48,925 bases of DNA, taken from the NCBI GenBank assembly GCA_034659475.1, contig JAYEHK010000083.1, positions 1 to 48,925 of the forward strand, given 5' to 3'. Of this stretch, positions 7,221-14,872 are shown one piece after another (the first letter of the stretch is position 1; each line of letters opens with the position of its first letter). The notes beneath the pieces are model-generated. The model was not told where the DNA came from and did no database searches. It saw only the letters and a program-made list of their open reading frames with translations. This DNA comes from JAYEHK01 sp034659475 (GTDB taxonomy: Bacteria; Bacillota; Syntrophomonadia; Syntrophomonadales; Syntrophomonadaceae). The position numbers and the translations under genes are program-made.

Positions 7221-8480
7221 TTATCGAATATGTCCATCTCCATAGATCACGAATTTGCTGGTAGTCAGCTCTTTCAGGCCCATCGGACCTCTGGCGTGCA
7301 GTTTTTGTGTACTGATTCCCATCTCGGCCCCAAAACCGAACACCCCTCCATCCGTAAATCGGGTTGATGCATTCGCATATACCGCAGCGGCGTCAACACG
7401 AGCCAAAAATTGTCTGACTGATGAATAGTTCTCACTGACAATGGCTTCACTGTGGCCGGTGCCAAACTGGTTGATATGATCAATCGCTTCGTCCATGCTC
7501 TTAACGACCCGCACAGCGATGATCAGATCGAGGTATTCGGTATCCCAATCTTCGGGCGTGGCTTCTTTAATATTGGAAACGATCCCGTGTGTCCGTTCAC
7601 ATCCTCGAATCTCTACACCAGCATTCTGCAATTGCAGAATCATATCCGGTAAAAAAGCCTCTGCCACCTGTTCATGCACCAGCAGGGTCTCTGCTGCATT
7701 ACAAACAGATGGGCGCTGAACCTTGGCATTCAATACAATCGGCCCTGCCTTTTCAAGATCGGCAAATTCGTCTACATAAATGTGACAATTCCCCATCCCC
7801 GTCATGATAACAGGAACACTGGCATTCTCCTGCACCGCCTTTTTGAGTCCCTTGCCTCCCCGCGGAATCAACACATCCAGATAATCATGCATCTTCATCA
7901 TTAACGTGGCAGCAGCACGATCTTCACTGTCTACGAGCTGGATCGCTCCGTCTGGAATCCCTGCCTCAACAGCTACTTCCGATATAATCCTAGCAATCAC
8001 CCGGTTAGAGTGAATGGCCTCTCGTCCGCCCCGCAGCAAAACTGCATTGCCGGCTTTTAAACATAAGGCCGCCGCATCAGCAGTCACATTTGGTCTCGAT
8101 TCGTAGATTATACCAATCACTCCGATAGGCGTACGTATTCTACTTACATCCAATCCGTTGGGACGTTTCGATGCATCAATTAATTCACCCACTGGATCTG
8201 GCAGGGCCACGATTTCACGAATCCCCTGGGCAATCCCTCTAATCCGTTCCTCATTTAATGCCAGCCTATCCAGAAGGGCAGTTGTTAGCCCCTGCTCCTT
8301 ACCCTGTTGCAGATCAATTTCATTGGCGGCTATGATTTCGCTGGCTCTGGTTTCCAATTGATCAGCCATGAATAGCAGGGCTTCATTCTTCAAATGCGTT
8401 GATGCAGTTGCGAGAAAACGCGCTGCCTTTTTCGCTTGAATGCCCTGTGCAACCAGCATTTCTTGCAGTCCGTTGTTCAT
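7221..8480 (-). CDS. proA: Gamma-glutamyl phosphate reductase
   Basis: 419 residues, full family length. ProA reduces gamma-glutamyl phosphate with NADPH to glutamate-5-semialdehyde, the second step of proline synthesis. Seen: the aldehyde dehydrogenase-type fold with GVIGIIYESRPNVT near residue 110, GNAVLLRGG, and the cysteine in RPSVCNAAETLLVH. ATG 8480 has GGAGG seven bases upstream. It follows proB on the same strand, with a 172-nt gap filled by a long palindrome. Confidence 0.96.
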   Translation of the reverse strand: MNNGLQEMLVAQGIQAKKAARFLATASTHLKNEALLFMADQLETRASEIIAANEIDLQQGKEQGLTTALLDRLALNEERIRGIAQGIREIVALPDPVGELIDASKRPNGLDVSRIRTPIGVIGIIYESRPNVTADAAALCLKAGNAVLLRGGREAIHSNRVIARIISEVAVEAGIPDGAIQLVDSEDRAAATLMMKMHDYLDVLIPRGGKGLKKAVQENASVPVIMTGMGNCHIYVDEFADLEKAGPIVLNAKVQRPSVCNAAETLLVHEQVAEAFLPDMILQLQNAGVEIRGCERTHGIVSNIKEATPEDWDTEYLDLIIAVRVVKSMDEAIDHINQFGTGHSEAIVSENYSSVRQFLARVDAAAVYANASTRFTDGGVFGFGAEMGISTQKLHARGPMGLKELTTSKFVIYGDGHIR

Positions 8481-8518
8481 CTAATCCCCTCCTTTATGTG
8501 GTTGGAGTAATAATAGTG

Positions 8519-8646
8519 GGTGACAAGGGGACGGTTCTTTTGCCTTTTTTGCAAAAGATCTATATCTCTTATCCTTGGTTAGATTTTAAGAAAGGCAAAA
8601 GAACCGTCCCCTTGCCTGTTGTCAACAACCCCGTCCCCTTGTCACC
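8519..8646. repeat. REP-type nested palindrome between proB and proA
   Basis: Two nested inverted repeats. Inner arms of 23 nt (8525-8547 and 8591-8613) carry GGGGACGGTTCTTTTGCC and its complement. Outer arms of 16 nt, GGTGACAAGGGGACGG (8519-8534) and its complement (8631-8646), share their inner half with the inner arms. It interrupts the proBA operon and may weaken proA expression relative to proB. Confidence 0.9.
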
Positions 8647-8652
8647 GCCTTA

Positions 8653-9789
8653 TTAACTGTACTCGTATTTCACCCAGAGATTGTTTCGATGAATAACTTC
8701 ATCGTAGTCTTTGGCACCCAGAATCGTTTCAATCTCCGAGCTTTTCCTGCCGGCAATCTGCCGGGTTTCCTCTGCATTATAGTTAGCCATTCCCCGTGCA
8801 AATTCATTTCCATCACCATCGAGAATGGCTACAACCTCACCTCGTTCAAAGTTTCCATTCACCCGTTTAATGCCTGACGGAAGCAAGCTTTTGCCGTTTT
8901 TAACAAGGGCTGTTCTGGCCCCGTTGTCAACAGTTATACTTCCGTGTAAAACTGTACCAAAGGCAATCCATTTCTCTCTGGCATGCATCTTCTCCTGCCG
9001 TGGAACAAAAATCGTCCCCAGTTGTTCTCCTGCTACAATACGGCTGATGGCGTTTTCTTCCTGGCTGTTTGCAATCACCATCGGAATACCAGCCGACATG
9101 CAGATCTTTGCCGCTTTTAATTTGGTAAGCATTCCACCAGTAGAAAAACTAATGCCTTTACTAGCAGAATGCTCCTCCATAGCCTCGGTGATTTCATACA
9201 CTTCGCTCTGCAAACAGGCTTCTGCATGAATGCGGGGATCACAATCATATAATCCATTTACATCCGACAATAGGATAAGTAAATCCGCATCCACAATGCT
9301 TGCTACCACGCAGGAAAGGGTATCATTATCGCCAAAGCGAATCTCCTCAACCACAACGGTATCATTCTCATTAATAATGGGAATAACACCGTAATTCAGT
9401 ATAGCCAAGAGCGTGTTCGTTGCATTCAGATAGCGAACTCTTTCGTCGAGATCTTCCCTGGTTAAGAGAACCTGGGCAACGGTTTTACTATATTCGGCAA
9501 AAAACTTTTCATACATATGTAAAAGGGCACCCTGACCAATCGCAGCCAGGGCCTGTTTTTCCGGTAATGTGCGAGGAACCGCCTTTAATCCCATGCGGTT
9601 TGCACCCGTCCCAATCGCCCCAGAACTCACCAGCAAGACTTCGATATCCTGATTGTGCAGATCGGCCAATTCTCGCACCAGCCGATCAATACGGCGCAGA
9701 TTCAGTTTACCATTTGGATGGGTCAACGTACTGGTTCCCACCTTGACCACTATTCGTTTGCATTTATTCAATTCACTGCGTATACTCAT
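8653..9789 (-). CDS. proB: Glutamate 5-kinase with PUA domain
   Basis: 378 residues. ProB phosphorylates glutamate at the gamma-carboxyl, the committed step of proline synthesis, and is feedback-inhibited by proline. Seen: N-terminal amino-acid kinase domain with VVKVGTSTL, LLVSSGAIGTG and INENDTV, then a C-terminal PUA domain (about residues 280-365), as in full-length bacterial ProB. ATG 9789 has GGAG seven bases upstream. It directly follows obg, matching a common order in Bacillota. Confidence 0.96.
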   Translation of the reverse strand: MSIRSELNKCKRIVVKVGTSTLTHPNGKLNLRRIDRLVRELADLHNQDIEVLLVSSGAIGTGANRMGLKAVPRTLPEKQALAAIGQGALLHMYEKFFAEYSKTVAQVLLTREDLDERVRYLNATNTLLAILNYGVIPIINENDTVVVEEIRFGDNDTLSCVVASIVDADLLILLSDVNGLYDCDPRIHAEACLQSEVYEITEAMEEHSASKGISFSTGGMLTKLKAAKICMSAGIPMVIANSQEENAISRIVAGEQLGTIFVPRQEKMHAREKWIAFGTVLHGSITVDNGARTALVKNGKSLLPSGIKRVNGNFERGEVVAILDGDGNEFARGMANYNAEETRQIAGRKSSEIETILGAKDYDEVIHRNNLWVKYEYS

Positions 9790-9809
9790 GATCTATCTCC
9801 GTAGCTTAC

Positions 9810-11072
9810 CTAATCACTATATTCAAATTCCAGCTCCAAAATGCGAACCGTCGCACCTGCCTTGATTCCTTTTTCCCGCAGGGCCTTATCCAGTCCCATT
9901 TTGTCTGTGGTCCGCTGGAAACGCTGCAGGGATTCTTCCTGATCAAAGTTTGTCATATTAACGAGGTTTTCAATTCGCTTACCGGTGACCTCATAAACCC
10001 CATCAACCACATTAATTTCAAACGGGATCTCCTCCTGATAACGCGTCACCAGCCGCGCTTCTCCAACATGTTCTTGTTCGGGCGGAACGGCCTGCAGGGT
10101 TTCATAAACGGTTTGGATGAGCTCTGGCAATCCTTCACCACTTACAGCAGATATGCCATATACCTTATCTCCATGCTGGGCCCGCAGCGCCTCATAGCGT
10201 TCTCTGGCTTCAGAAACATCCAATTTATTCGCTGCAATCAGATAGGGGCGATCCTTTAATCCAGGATTATAGAGTTCCAGTTCCTGACGCAGCACCAGAA
10301 AATCTTCCATTACATCTCTGCCGTCAACCTGGGCACAGTCCAGAATAAATAACAGGACCTTGGTTCTTTCGACGTGCCTTAAGAAGTCATGTCCCAGTCC
10401 GGTTCCTTCATGCGCTCCCTCAATCAAACCCGGGATATCCGCAACAACAAATGATTCTTTATTCCGGGTTAACACAACCCCTAGATTGGGAACCAGCGTG
10501 GTAAACGGGTAATCCGCTATTTTGGGTTTAGCCGCCGATACTCGGGAAATAAACGTTGATTTTCCTGCATTCGGGAAACCAACCAATCCCACATCAGCCA
10601 ACAGCTTAAGCTCAAGGCGTATCCATTTTACTTCTCCGGTTTCACCGTTCTCAGCCATCGATGGTGCCTTGTGGATCGCTGTCGAAAAATGGCTGTTACC
10701 TTTGCCTCCACGCCCCCCTTTGGCAATGACCACTTCCTGCCCAGGAACCGTAAAATCTGCCATCACTTCGTTGGTATCATCATCAATCACCACCGTACCG
10801 ATGGGTACTTTCACATACAGATTATCGCCCCAGGCACCATGCTGATTTTTTCCCATTCCATGAACACCACGACTGGCTTTAAAATGCTTTTTGTACTTAA
10901 AGTCCATCAGGGTACTCAATCCCTCATTTGCAACAAAGATAACACTGCCGCCCCGGCCTCCATCACCACCATAAGGTCCACCCATAGGCACATACTTCTC
11001 TCGGCGAAAGGCCACACAACCGTTGCCGCCGTCGCCGCCTTTTACATTAATTTTTGCATGATCAATAAACAT
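9810..11072 (-). CDS. obgE: GTPase Obg, 50S ribosome assembly factor
   Basis: 420 residues with the three Obg parts: glycine-rich Obg domain (1-158, with GGxGG-type repeats), G domain with P-loop GFPNAGKST near 165 and DIPGLIEGAHEG, and a C-terminal OCT domain ending in ILELEFEYSD. Obg binds the large subunit and links ribosome assembly to stress and, in Bacillus, to sporulation. The nearest ribosome site (AGGGAG) is about 13 nt before ATG 11072, longer than usual, and overlaps the end of the spo0B-like gene. Confidence 0.97.
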   Translation of the reverse strand: MFIDHAKINVKGGDGGNGCVAFRREKYVPMGGPYGGDGGRGGSVIFVANEGLSTLMDFKYKKHFKASRGVHGMGKNQHGAWGDNLYVKVPIGTVVIDDDTNEVMADFTVPGQEVVIAKGGRGGKGNSHFSTAIHKAPSMAENGETGEVKWIRLELKLLADVGLVGFPNAGKSTFISRVSAAKPKIADYPFTTLVPNLGVVLTRNKESFVVADIPGLIEGAHEGTGLGHDFLRHVERTKVLLFILDCAQVDGRDVMEDFLVLRQELELYNPGLKDRPYLIAANKLDVSEARERYEALRAQHGDKVYGISAVSGEGLPELIQTVYETLQAVPPEQEHVGEARLVTRYQEEIPFEINVVDGVYEVTGKRIENLVNMTNFDQEESLQRFQRTTDKMGLDKALREKGIKAGATVRILELEFEYSD

Positions 11073-11083
11073 TTATATGTTAT

Positions 11084-11539
11084 TCACTCCCTGTTAACCC
11101 TGACGGTTCTGGTTTCCTGAGGCAATGAATCACAGGAAATCAGCAAATCGATGCCACCACTGTCCTCATAAATGGACACATATACAATGGTCTCATCATC
11201 CGTTGACGTCTGCACTTCCGTCTGAAGCACAGCCATACTTGCCATGGGCTCATTTTTATTTTTCATTATCTCCAGTGAACTAAACTCCAGATCTTCATAC
11301 CTCATTATAATCCCCAAATCGCGTATCTTTAATAACTGTGCATACAGATAGAGAGCACTCTCTGACTCCAGCGATGCAAACAAAACACGTTCGTGGACCA
11401 TTTCTTCCACTACACCAGCCAGATACGTTTGCACGCGTTCATGCATCCCCATCTGTTCTAATCCACTGATTACCTGAATATGATTGGCAAAGTCATGCCT
11501 GACCCGCCGTAAGATCTCAATCATTTTTTCAGTTTCCAT
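11084..11539 (-). CDS. Spo0B-like sporulation phosphotransferase
   Basis: 151 residues. The N-terminal RHDFANHIQVISG places a histidine at H15 in the sequence context of Spo0B's phospho-accepting histidine (RHDW/FxNxLQ). Spo0B passes phosphate from Spo0F to Spo0A in the Bacillus phosphorelay. The position, between rpmA and obg, is exactly that of spo0B in Bacillus subtilis. The C-terminal half is short and shows no ATP-binding N or G boxes, as expected for a degenerate kinase dimer. It could also be a Spo0B-type helical-hairpin regulator with another partner. ATG 11539 has GGAGGAG at 7 nt. Confidence 0.72.
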   Translation of the reverse strand: METEKMIEILRRVRHDFANHIQVISGLEQMGMHERVQTYLAGVVEEMVHERVLFASLESESALYLYAQLLKIRDLGIIMRYEDLEFSSLEIMKNKNEPMASMAVLQTEVQTSTDDETIVYVSIYEDSGGIDLLISCDSLPQETRTVRVNRE

Positions 11540-11573
11540 TGGTCATCTCCTCCATGTTATTCCTAATCATAGC

Positions 11574-11603
11574 AAAAACCCCTGAAATACTCCAGGGGTT
11601 TAC
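11574..11603 (-). terminator. Intrinsic terminator between rpmA and the spo0B-like gene
   Basis: On the minus strand AACCCCTG and CAGGGGTT (11593-11600 / 11577-11584) form a stem, followed by TTTTGC. It separates the rplU-prp-rpmA unit from spo0B-obg, though some read-through is likely since no clear promoter was found beyond it. Confidence 0.75.
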
Positions 11604-11642
11604 TATTCTATATGTTTGTTTTTAGGTCTTACATGTTGGCTT

Positions 11643-11927
11643 CTACGCTTCTACAGGATATACACTAACCTGTTTTTTGTCTCGGCCTTTTCTTTCAAAC
11701 TTAACTTTTCCATCGATAACGCAAAACAGCGTATCATCTCCACCAATCATAACATTGTTCCCAGGATGAATCTTCGTTCCTCTCTGGCGGACAATGATGG
11801 TTCCGGAAGTTACGACCTGACCATCGTATCTCTTGATACCCAGGCGCTTGGATTCACTGTCTCTTCCGTTCTTGGTGGAACCCATTCCCTTTTTATGCGC
11901 AAATAATTGCAGATCCATCTTAAACAT
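11643..11927 (-). CDS. rpmA: 50S ribosomal protein L27 with cleavable N-terminal extension
   Basis: 94 residues. The N-terminus MFKMDLQLF ends in the LQLF|A site at F9/A10, the sequence cut by Prp in Bacillota to expose mature L27 beginning AHKKG; the mature end reaches the peptidyl-transferase centre. The rest (GSTKNGRDSESKRLG, RQRGTKIHPG) is typical L27. I chose ATG 11927, eight bases after GGGAGG; the upstream GTG at 11936 overlaps the prp stop. The protease gene is immediately upstream. Confidence 0.96.
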   Translation of the reverse strand: MFKMDLQLFAHKKGMGSTKNGRDSESKRLGIKRYDGQVVTSGTIIVRQRGTKIHPGNNVMIGGDDTLFCVIDGKVKFERKGRDKKQVSVYPVEA

Positions 11928-11929
11928 AT

Positions 11930-12259
11930 TTAACACCTCCCAGTTTGGACTTTAATATATCGAGGATACACTTCCTGTAAAGATTTCAGGCCCATTTCCA
12001 TGGTAGAAAGAATAATTCGAGCTTTTTCCCAATCATCTTGAGAAAGTGTTTCACCAAGCCTACAATCAATCCAACCCTTTTCCATCTTGTACTCAGGTTC
12101 CTGATCAAGATGATTCAAAAGACCCAGCAATGCTGTTTGCGTAATGGCAGAAACACCGGCACAACAAATATCCTCTCCTTCCGGAGCAAACCCGGAGTGC
12201 CCATCAGCCTTAAAACCTTTTATTCTTTCTTTGTCATAGAACAGGGTAATTTCAACCAT
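11930..12259 (-). CDS. prp: Ribosomal-processing cysteine protease Prp
   Basis: 109 residues (YsxB family). Prp removes the N-terminal extension of L27. Seen: G20-H21-S-G and the C33-A-G-V-S block, giving the His/Cys catalytic pair expected near positions 22 and 34; the adjacent C32 makes a Cys-Cys pair. The start overlaps the rplU stop by one base (TAATG), so it is translationally coupled, and it lies two bases before rpmA, its substrate. Confidence 0.94.
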   Translation of the reverse strand: MVEITLFYDKERIKGFKADGHSGFAPEGEDICCAGVSAITQTALLGLLNHLDQEPEYKMEKGWIDCRLGETLSQDDWEKARIILSTMEMGLKSLQEVYPRYIKVQTGRC

Positions 12260-12570
12260 TAGGCCTCAATCTTTTCTACCTTCAGCTTGGTATATGCTTG
12301 ACGGTGACCTTGCTTTCTACGGTAGTTCTTTCTTTTCTTATACTTGAACACGGTAATCTTTTTGCCTCTGCCCTGTTCAATCACTTCAACGGTAATTTTG
12401 GCGCCTTCTACAATAGGACTTCCCACTTTGACTCCGTCTTCATCCTTTACCATTAAAACCTGATCCAGGGTTAGCTTATCACCTGCCACCGCATCTAGTT
12501 TCTCTACGTTCAGGATGTCACCAACAGCAACTTTGTACTGTTTTCCACCTGTTTGTACGATTGCGTACAC
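12259..12570 (-). CDS. rplU: 50S ribosomal protein L21
   Basis: 103 residues, the normal L21 length. Seen: YAIVQTGGKQYKV at the N-terminus and KKRKNYRRKQGHRQ in the basic C-terminal loop. The start is GTG 12570, seven bases after GGAGG; the open frame continues upstream into the leader but has no homology there. First gene of the rplU-prp-rpmA unit, preceded by a structured leader and a sigma-A-type promoter. Confidence 0.96.
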   Translation of the reverse strand: MYAIVQTGGKQYKVAVGDILNVEKLDAVAGDKLTLDQVLMVKDEDGVKVGSPIVEGAKITVEVIEQGRGKKITVFKYKKRKNYRRKQGHRQAYTKLKVEKIEA

Positions 12571-12668
12571 AATAACACCTCCACATTTCTTAGACTCGCC
12601 GGAGCACAGGGTAGGCGAAGCCATTTGAAAACCCTGTCCGAGCGGTTGCAAAAACGTGCAACCCAAAT
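12571..12668 (-). promoter_or_regulatory. L21 ribosomal-protein leader
   Basis: The transcribed region before rplU folds as GGTTGCA/TGCAACC (12657-12663 / 12644-12650) and ACAGGGT/ACCCTGT (12631-12637 / 12606-12612), ending in CCTGTGCTCCGGCGAG shortly before the ribosome site. This layout and end sequence match the L21 leader known from Bacillota, thought to let the ribosomal protein control its own operon. Confidence 0.75.
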
Positions 12669-12671
12669 AGC

Positions 12672-12700
12672 AGATTATCATATATAGATTTACAAGTCAA
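12672..12700 (-). promoter_or_regulatory. Promoter of rplU-prp-rpmA
   Basis: On the minus strand TTGACT (12700-12695), a 17-nt spacer, then TAATCT (12677-12672). Confidence 0.75.
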
Positions 12701-12717
12701 GCGTGAGACAGGGGGGC

Positions 12718-12757
12718 GTTTCGTTTTGTCTCACCCGCCAGTGAGACAAAACGAAAC
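12718..12757. repeat. Perfect 17-bp palindrome between rng and rplU
   Basis: GTTTCGTTTTGTCTCAC (12718-12734) and its exact complement (12741-12757) around a 6-nt loop. It lies 4 nt from the rng stop codon, upstream of the rplU promoter. There is no U-run, so it looks more like a REP-type palindrome than a terminator. Confidence 0.85.
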
Positions 12758-12760
12758 ATC

Positions 12761-14191
12761 TCAATGGTCATTGATGTGAATATTATATTCATCCATTGCC
12801 AGTTTTGTATTAGGCACAAAGGAAAGGTTCTTACCGGTCCTCTTTTTTATGTATTCCAGGTTCTTTCCGTCCCTGGTTACGAGTTCCAAAAGCTCTGGAT
12901 GAGCCTCACAGATAATGTCCTGACTTTCCAGGTACTCCATATTCGCAAGTTTACGTTTTATTTCGCACCCCAGCGCAAAATGATTCATCATCCGGCCCCT
13001 GCCATGACAGGCATGGCATTCATCTGTAAACACCTCTGAAATACCATAACGAGACTTTTTACGTGTCATTTCCATCAAGCCCAGACTTGTCATCCCCATC
13101 AATCGAGAATGAGCTTTATCTTTTTCCAGTTCCTGCCGAAAAATACTGATGACATTGTCCTCATTGTTTTTATCTTTCATGTCGATAAAATCAATCACAA
13201 TAATCCCACCAATACTTCTCAATCTGAGTTGTCTGGGAATCTCTATCGCTGCCTCAATATTTATACGGTGCACGGTTTCTTCAAAATTGTCTTTTCCGGT
13301 AAATTTCCCACTGTTCACATCAATAACAGTCATCGCTTCTGTTTCATCAAAAATCAAATACCCGCCACTTTTTAACCAAACCTTACGGCGCAGTGCTTTG
13401 CGGATGTCTTTTTCAAGACCGTATTTTTCAAAAAGCTCCCCTTCTTCATATTGAACTTGAAAACAATAGGGCAGATTCTTTTTTTGCATAAAGTTATCAA
13501 TCTTGGTTTTTAACTTCATGTTATTGATAACAACTTTTCCAATTGCACCATCCAGGTAATCCCGAAGCGCGCGTTCTATCACATCAATGTCTTCATAGAT
13601 CAGGCTGGGTGCTTTACAATTTCCACAACGCTTTTTCACTTCGTCCCAAACACGAAGCAAACCATGCAGTTCAGAAAGAATTTCTTCATCTTCTGCTTCC
13701 AGACAGGCCGTACGGAAAATAATGCCTACCTCATCTGGTTTTACATCCTCAATTAAATTCCGCAGATAATTTCTTCTTTGATTGCCCACTATTTTTCGTG
13801 AAATAGATACATCTGTCTGAAAGGGCAACAATACCAGCAAATGCCCCGGGATCGTCAGGTCGCCGGTAACCCTTGCACCCTTTTCCGAAAATGCCTCTTT
13901 CTTTACCTGCACCATCATCTCCTGACCACTTTTTACAGCATCCCCGATATTCACACTCCGTTTTCCGCTCCGTCCAACAATATCGCCAACATACAGAAAA
14001 GCATTCTTGGATAAACCAATGTCAATAAACGCACAGGACAAACCTGGTAAAACATCCTTTACTTTTCCTTTAAAGATGTTGCCTACGCTTTCTTCCTGAT
14101 CAGCCCAGAAGACTTCTACCAAGCGACCATCCTCAATGATGGCAACCCGTGACTCCCACGGATAGATTTCAGCAATAATATCTCTTTTCAC
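12761..14191 (-). CDS. rng: Ribonuclease G/E family endoribonuclease
   Basis: 476 residues. RNase G/E cuts single-stranded RNA in rRNA maturation and mRNA decay. Seen: an N-terminal S1-type domain (about 35-120, VGNIFKGKVKDVLPGLSCAF), the DNase I-like catalytic region with FDETEAMTVIDVNSGK and GGIIVIDFIDM carrying the metal-binding aspartates, and the zinc-link CHACHGRG. The length fits RNase G without the long RNase E scaffold tail. GTG 14191 follows AAGGTGAG, at the end of the preceding gene. Order TIGR03960-TIGR03936-rng-rplU is common in Clostridia. Confidence 0.94.
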   Translation of the reverse strand: MKRDIIAEIYPWESRVAIIEDGRLVEVFWADQEESVGNIFKGKVKDVLPGLSCAFIDIGLSKNAFLYVGDIVGRSGKRSVNIGDAVKSGQEMMVQVKKEAFSEKGARVTGDLTIPGHLLVLLPFQTDVSISRKIVGNQRRNYLRNLIEDVKPDEVGIIFRTACLEAEDEEILSELHGLLRVWDEVKKRCGNCKAPSLIYEDIDVIERALRDYLDGAIGKVVINNMKLKTKIDNFMQKKNLPYCFQVQYEEGELFEKYGLEKDIRKALRRKVWLKSGGYLIFDETEAMTVIDVNSGKFTGKDNFEETVHRINIEAAIEIPRQLRLRSIGGIIVIDFIDMKDKNNEDNVISIFRQELEKDKAHSRLMGMTSLGLMEMTRKKSRYGISEVFTDECHACHGRGRMMNHFALGCEIKRKLANMEYLESQDIICEAHPELLELVTRDGKNLEYIKKRTGKNLSFVPNTKLAMDEYNIHINDH

Positions 14192-14872
14192 TTAACTCAC
14201 CTTCTCAAGCGGAGAATAAAATTTGTTATCTTTTTTGATATAATTGGTTTCGCGGTAAAAATCAAGGACCTCAGCGCGATCTATTCCAAACCGGTCCAAT
14301 AATTCCAACAGTTCGTCAAAGCGTACATTCAACGGTTCGTTCACACTTACCAGCATAGTTATCTCCACCAGCGCATTCTCCTGCAACACCGTACGGATGG
14401 AAAAGATGCCGGGACGAACGTCCTTCACTTTATCCTTTTTCTTGCCTCTGCTCTGTACAGGCAGTTCACTGCTGCTCAGAATCTCTTTTACCTTATTTTC
14501 AACTGCGGGTAATGACTGATTAATTGCAAATGTATAAGCCGCTGCATTTACAGCCTTCATAAGCGACGGTGTTTGATCCATGATCTCCCGACATTCATCA
14601 ACATGCATTCCTTCGGGAAGAACCTGGTTGATTCGAAGAACGAAATCCTCCACCGTCCCGGTTTCCAGTTCGAGGTCAAAAAACTCGCCTTTCCCCCATA
14701 TTCCAACAGGCAGAACAGTTCCCATCGACAATTTTATATGGGGATTAAATCCCTCTGACAGCGCATAGGCAATGCCAGCTCTGCGCAGCGCACGTTCCAT
14801 AACGTGCATCATATCAAAGTTGCCCAGAAACCGAAGGTCAGGTCCTACTGAATACCTGGCTCTGATTCGCAT
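14192..14872 (-). CDS. TIGR03936 family radical-SAM-linked protein (DUF2344)
   Basis: 226 residues. Begins MRIRARYSVGPDLRFLGNFD with ALSEGFNPHIKLSMG, matching the DUF2344/TIGR03936 family that is found beside or fused to TIGR03960 radical SAM proteins; the function is unknown, and an RNA-related role is often guessed from its neighbours rng and rplU. ATG 14872 has GGAGG seven bases upstream, and the gene overlaps the end of the radical SAM gene by 28 nt, indicating coupling. Confidence 0.85.
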   Translation of the reverse strand: MRIRARYSVGPDLRFLGNFDMMHVMERALRRAGIAYALSEGFNPHIKLSMGTVLPVGIWGKGEFFDLELETGTVEDFVLRINQVLPEGMHVDECREIMDQTPSLMKAVNAAAYTFAINQSLPAVENKVKEILSSSELPVQSRGKKKDKVKDVRPGIFSIRTVLQENALVEITMLVSVNEPLNVRFDELLELLDRFGIDRAEVLDFYRETNYIKKDNKFYSPLEKVS

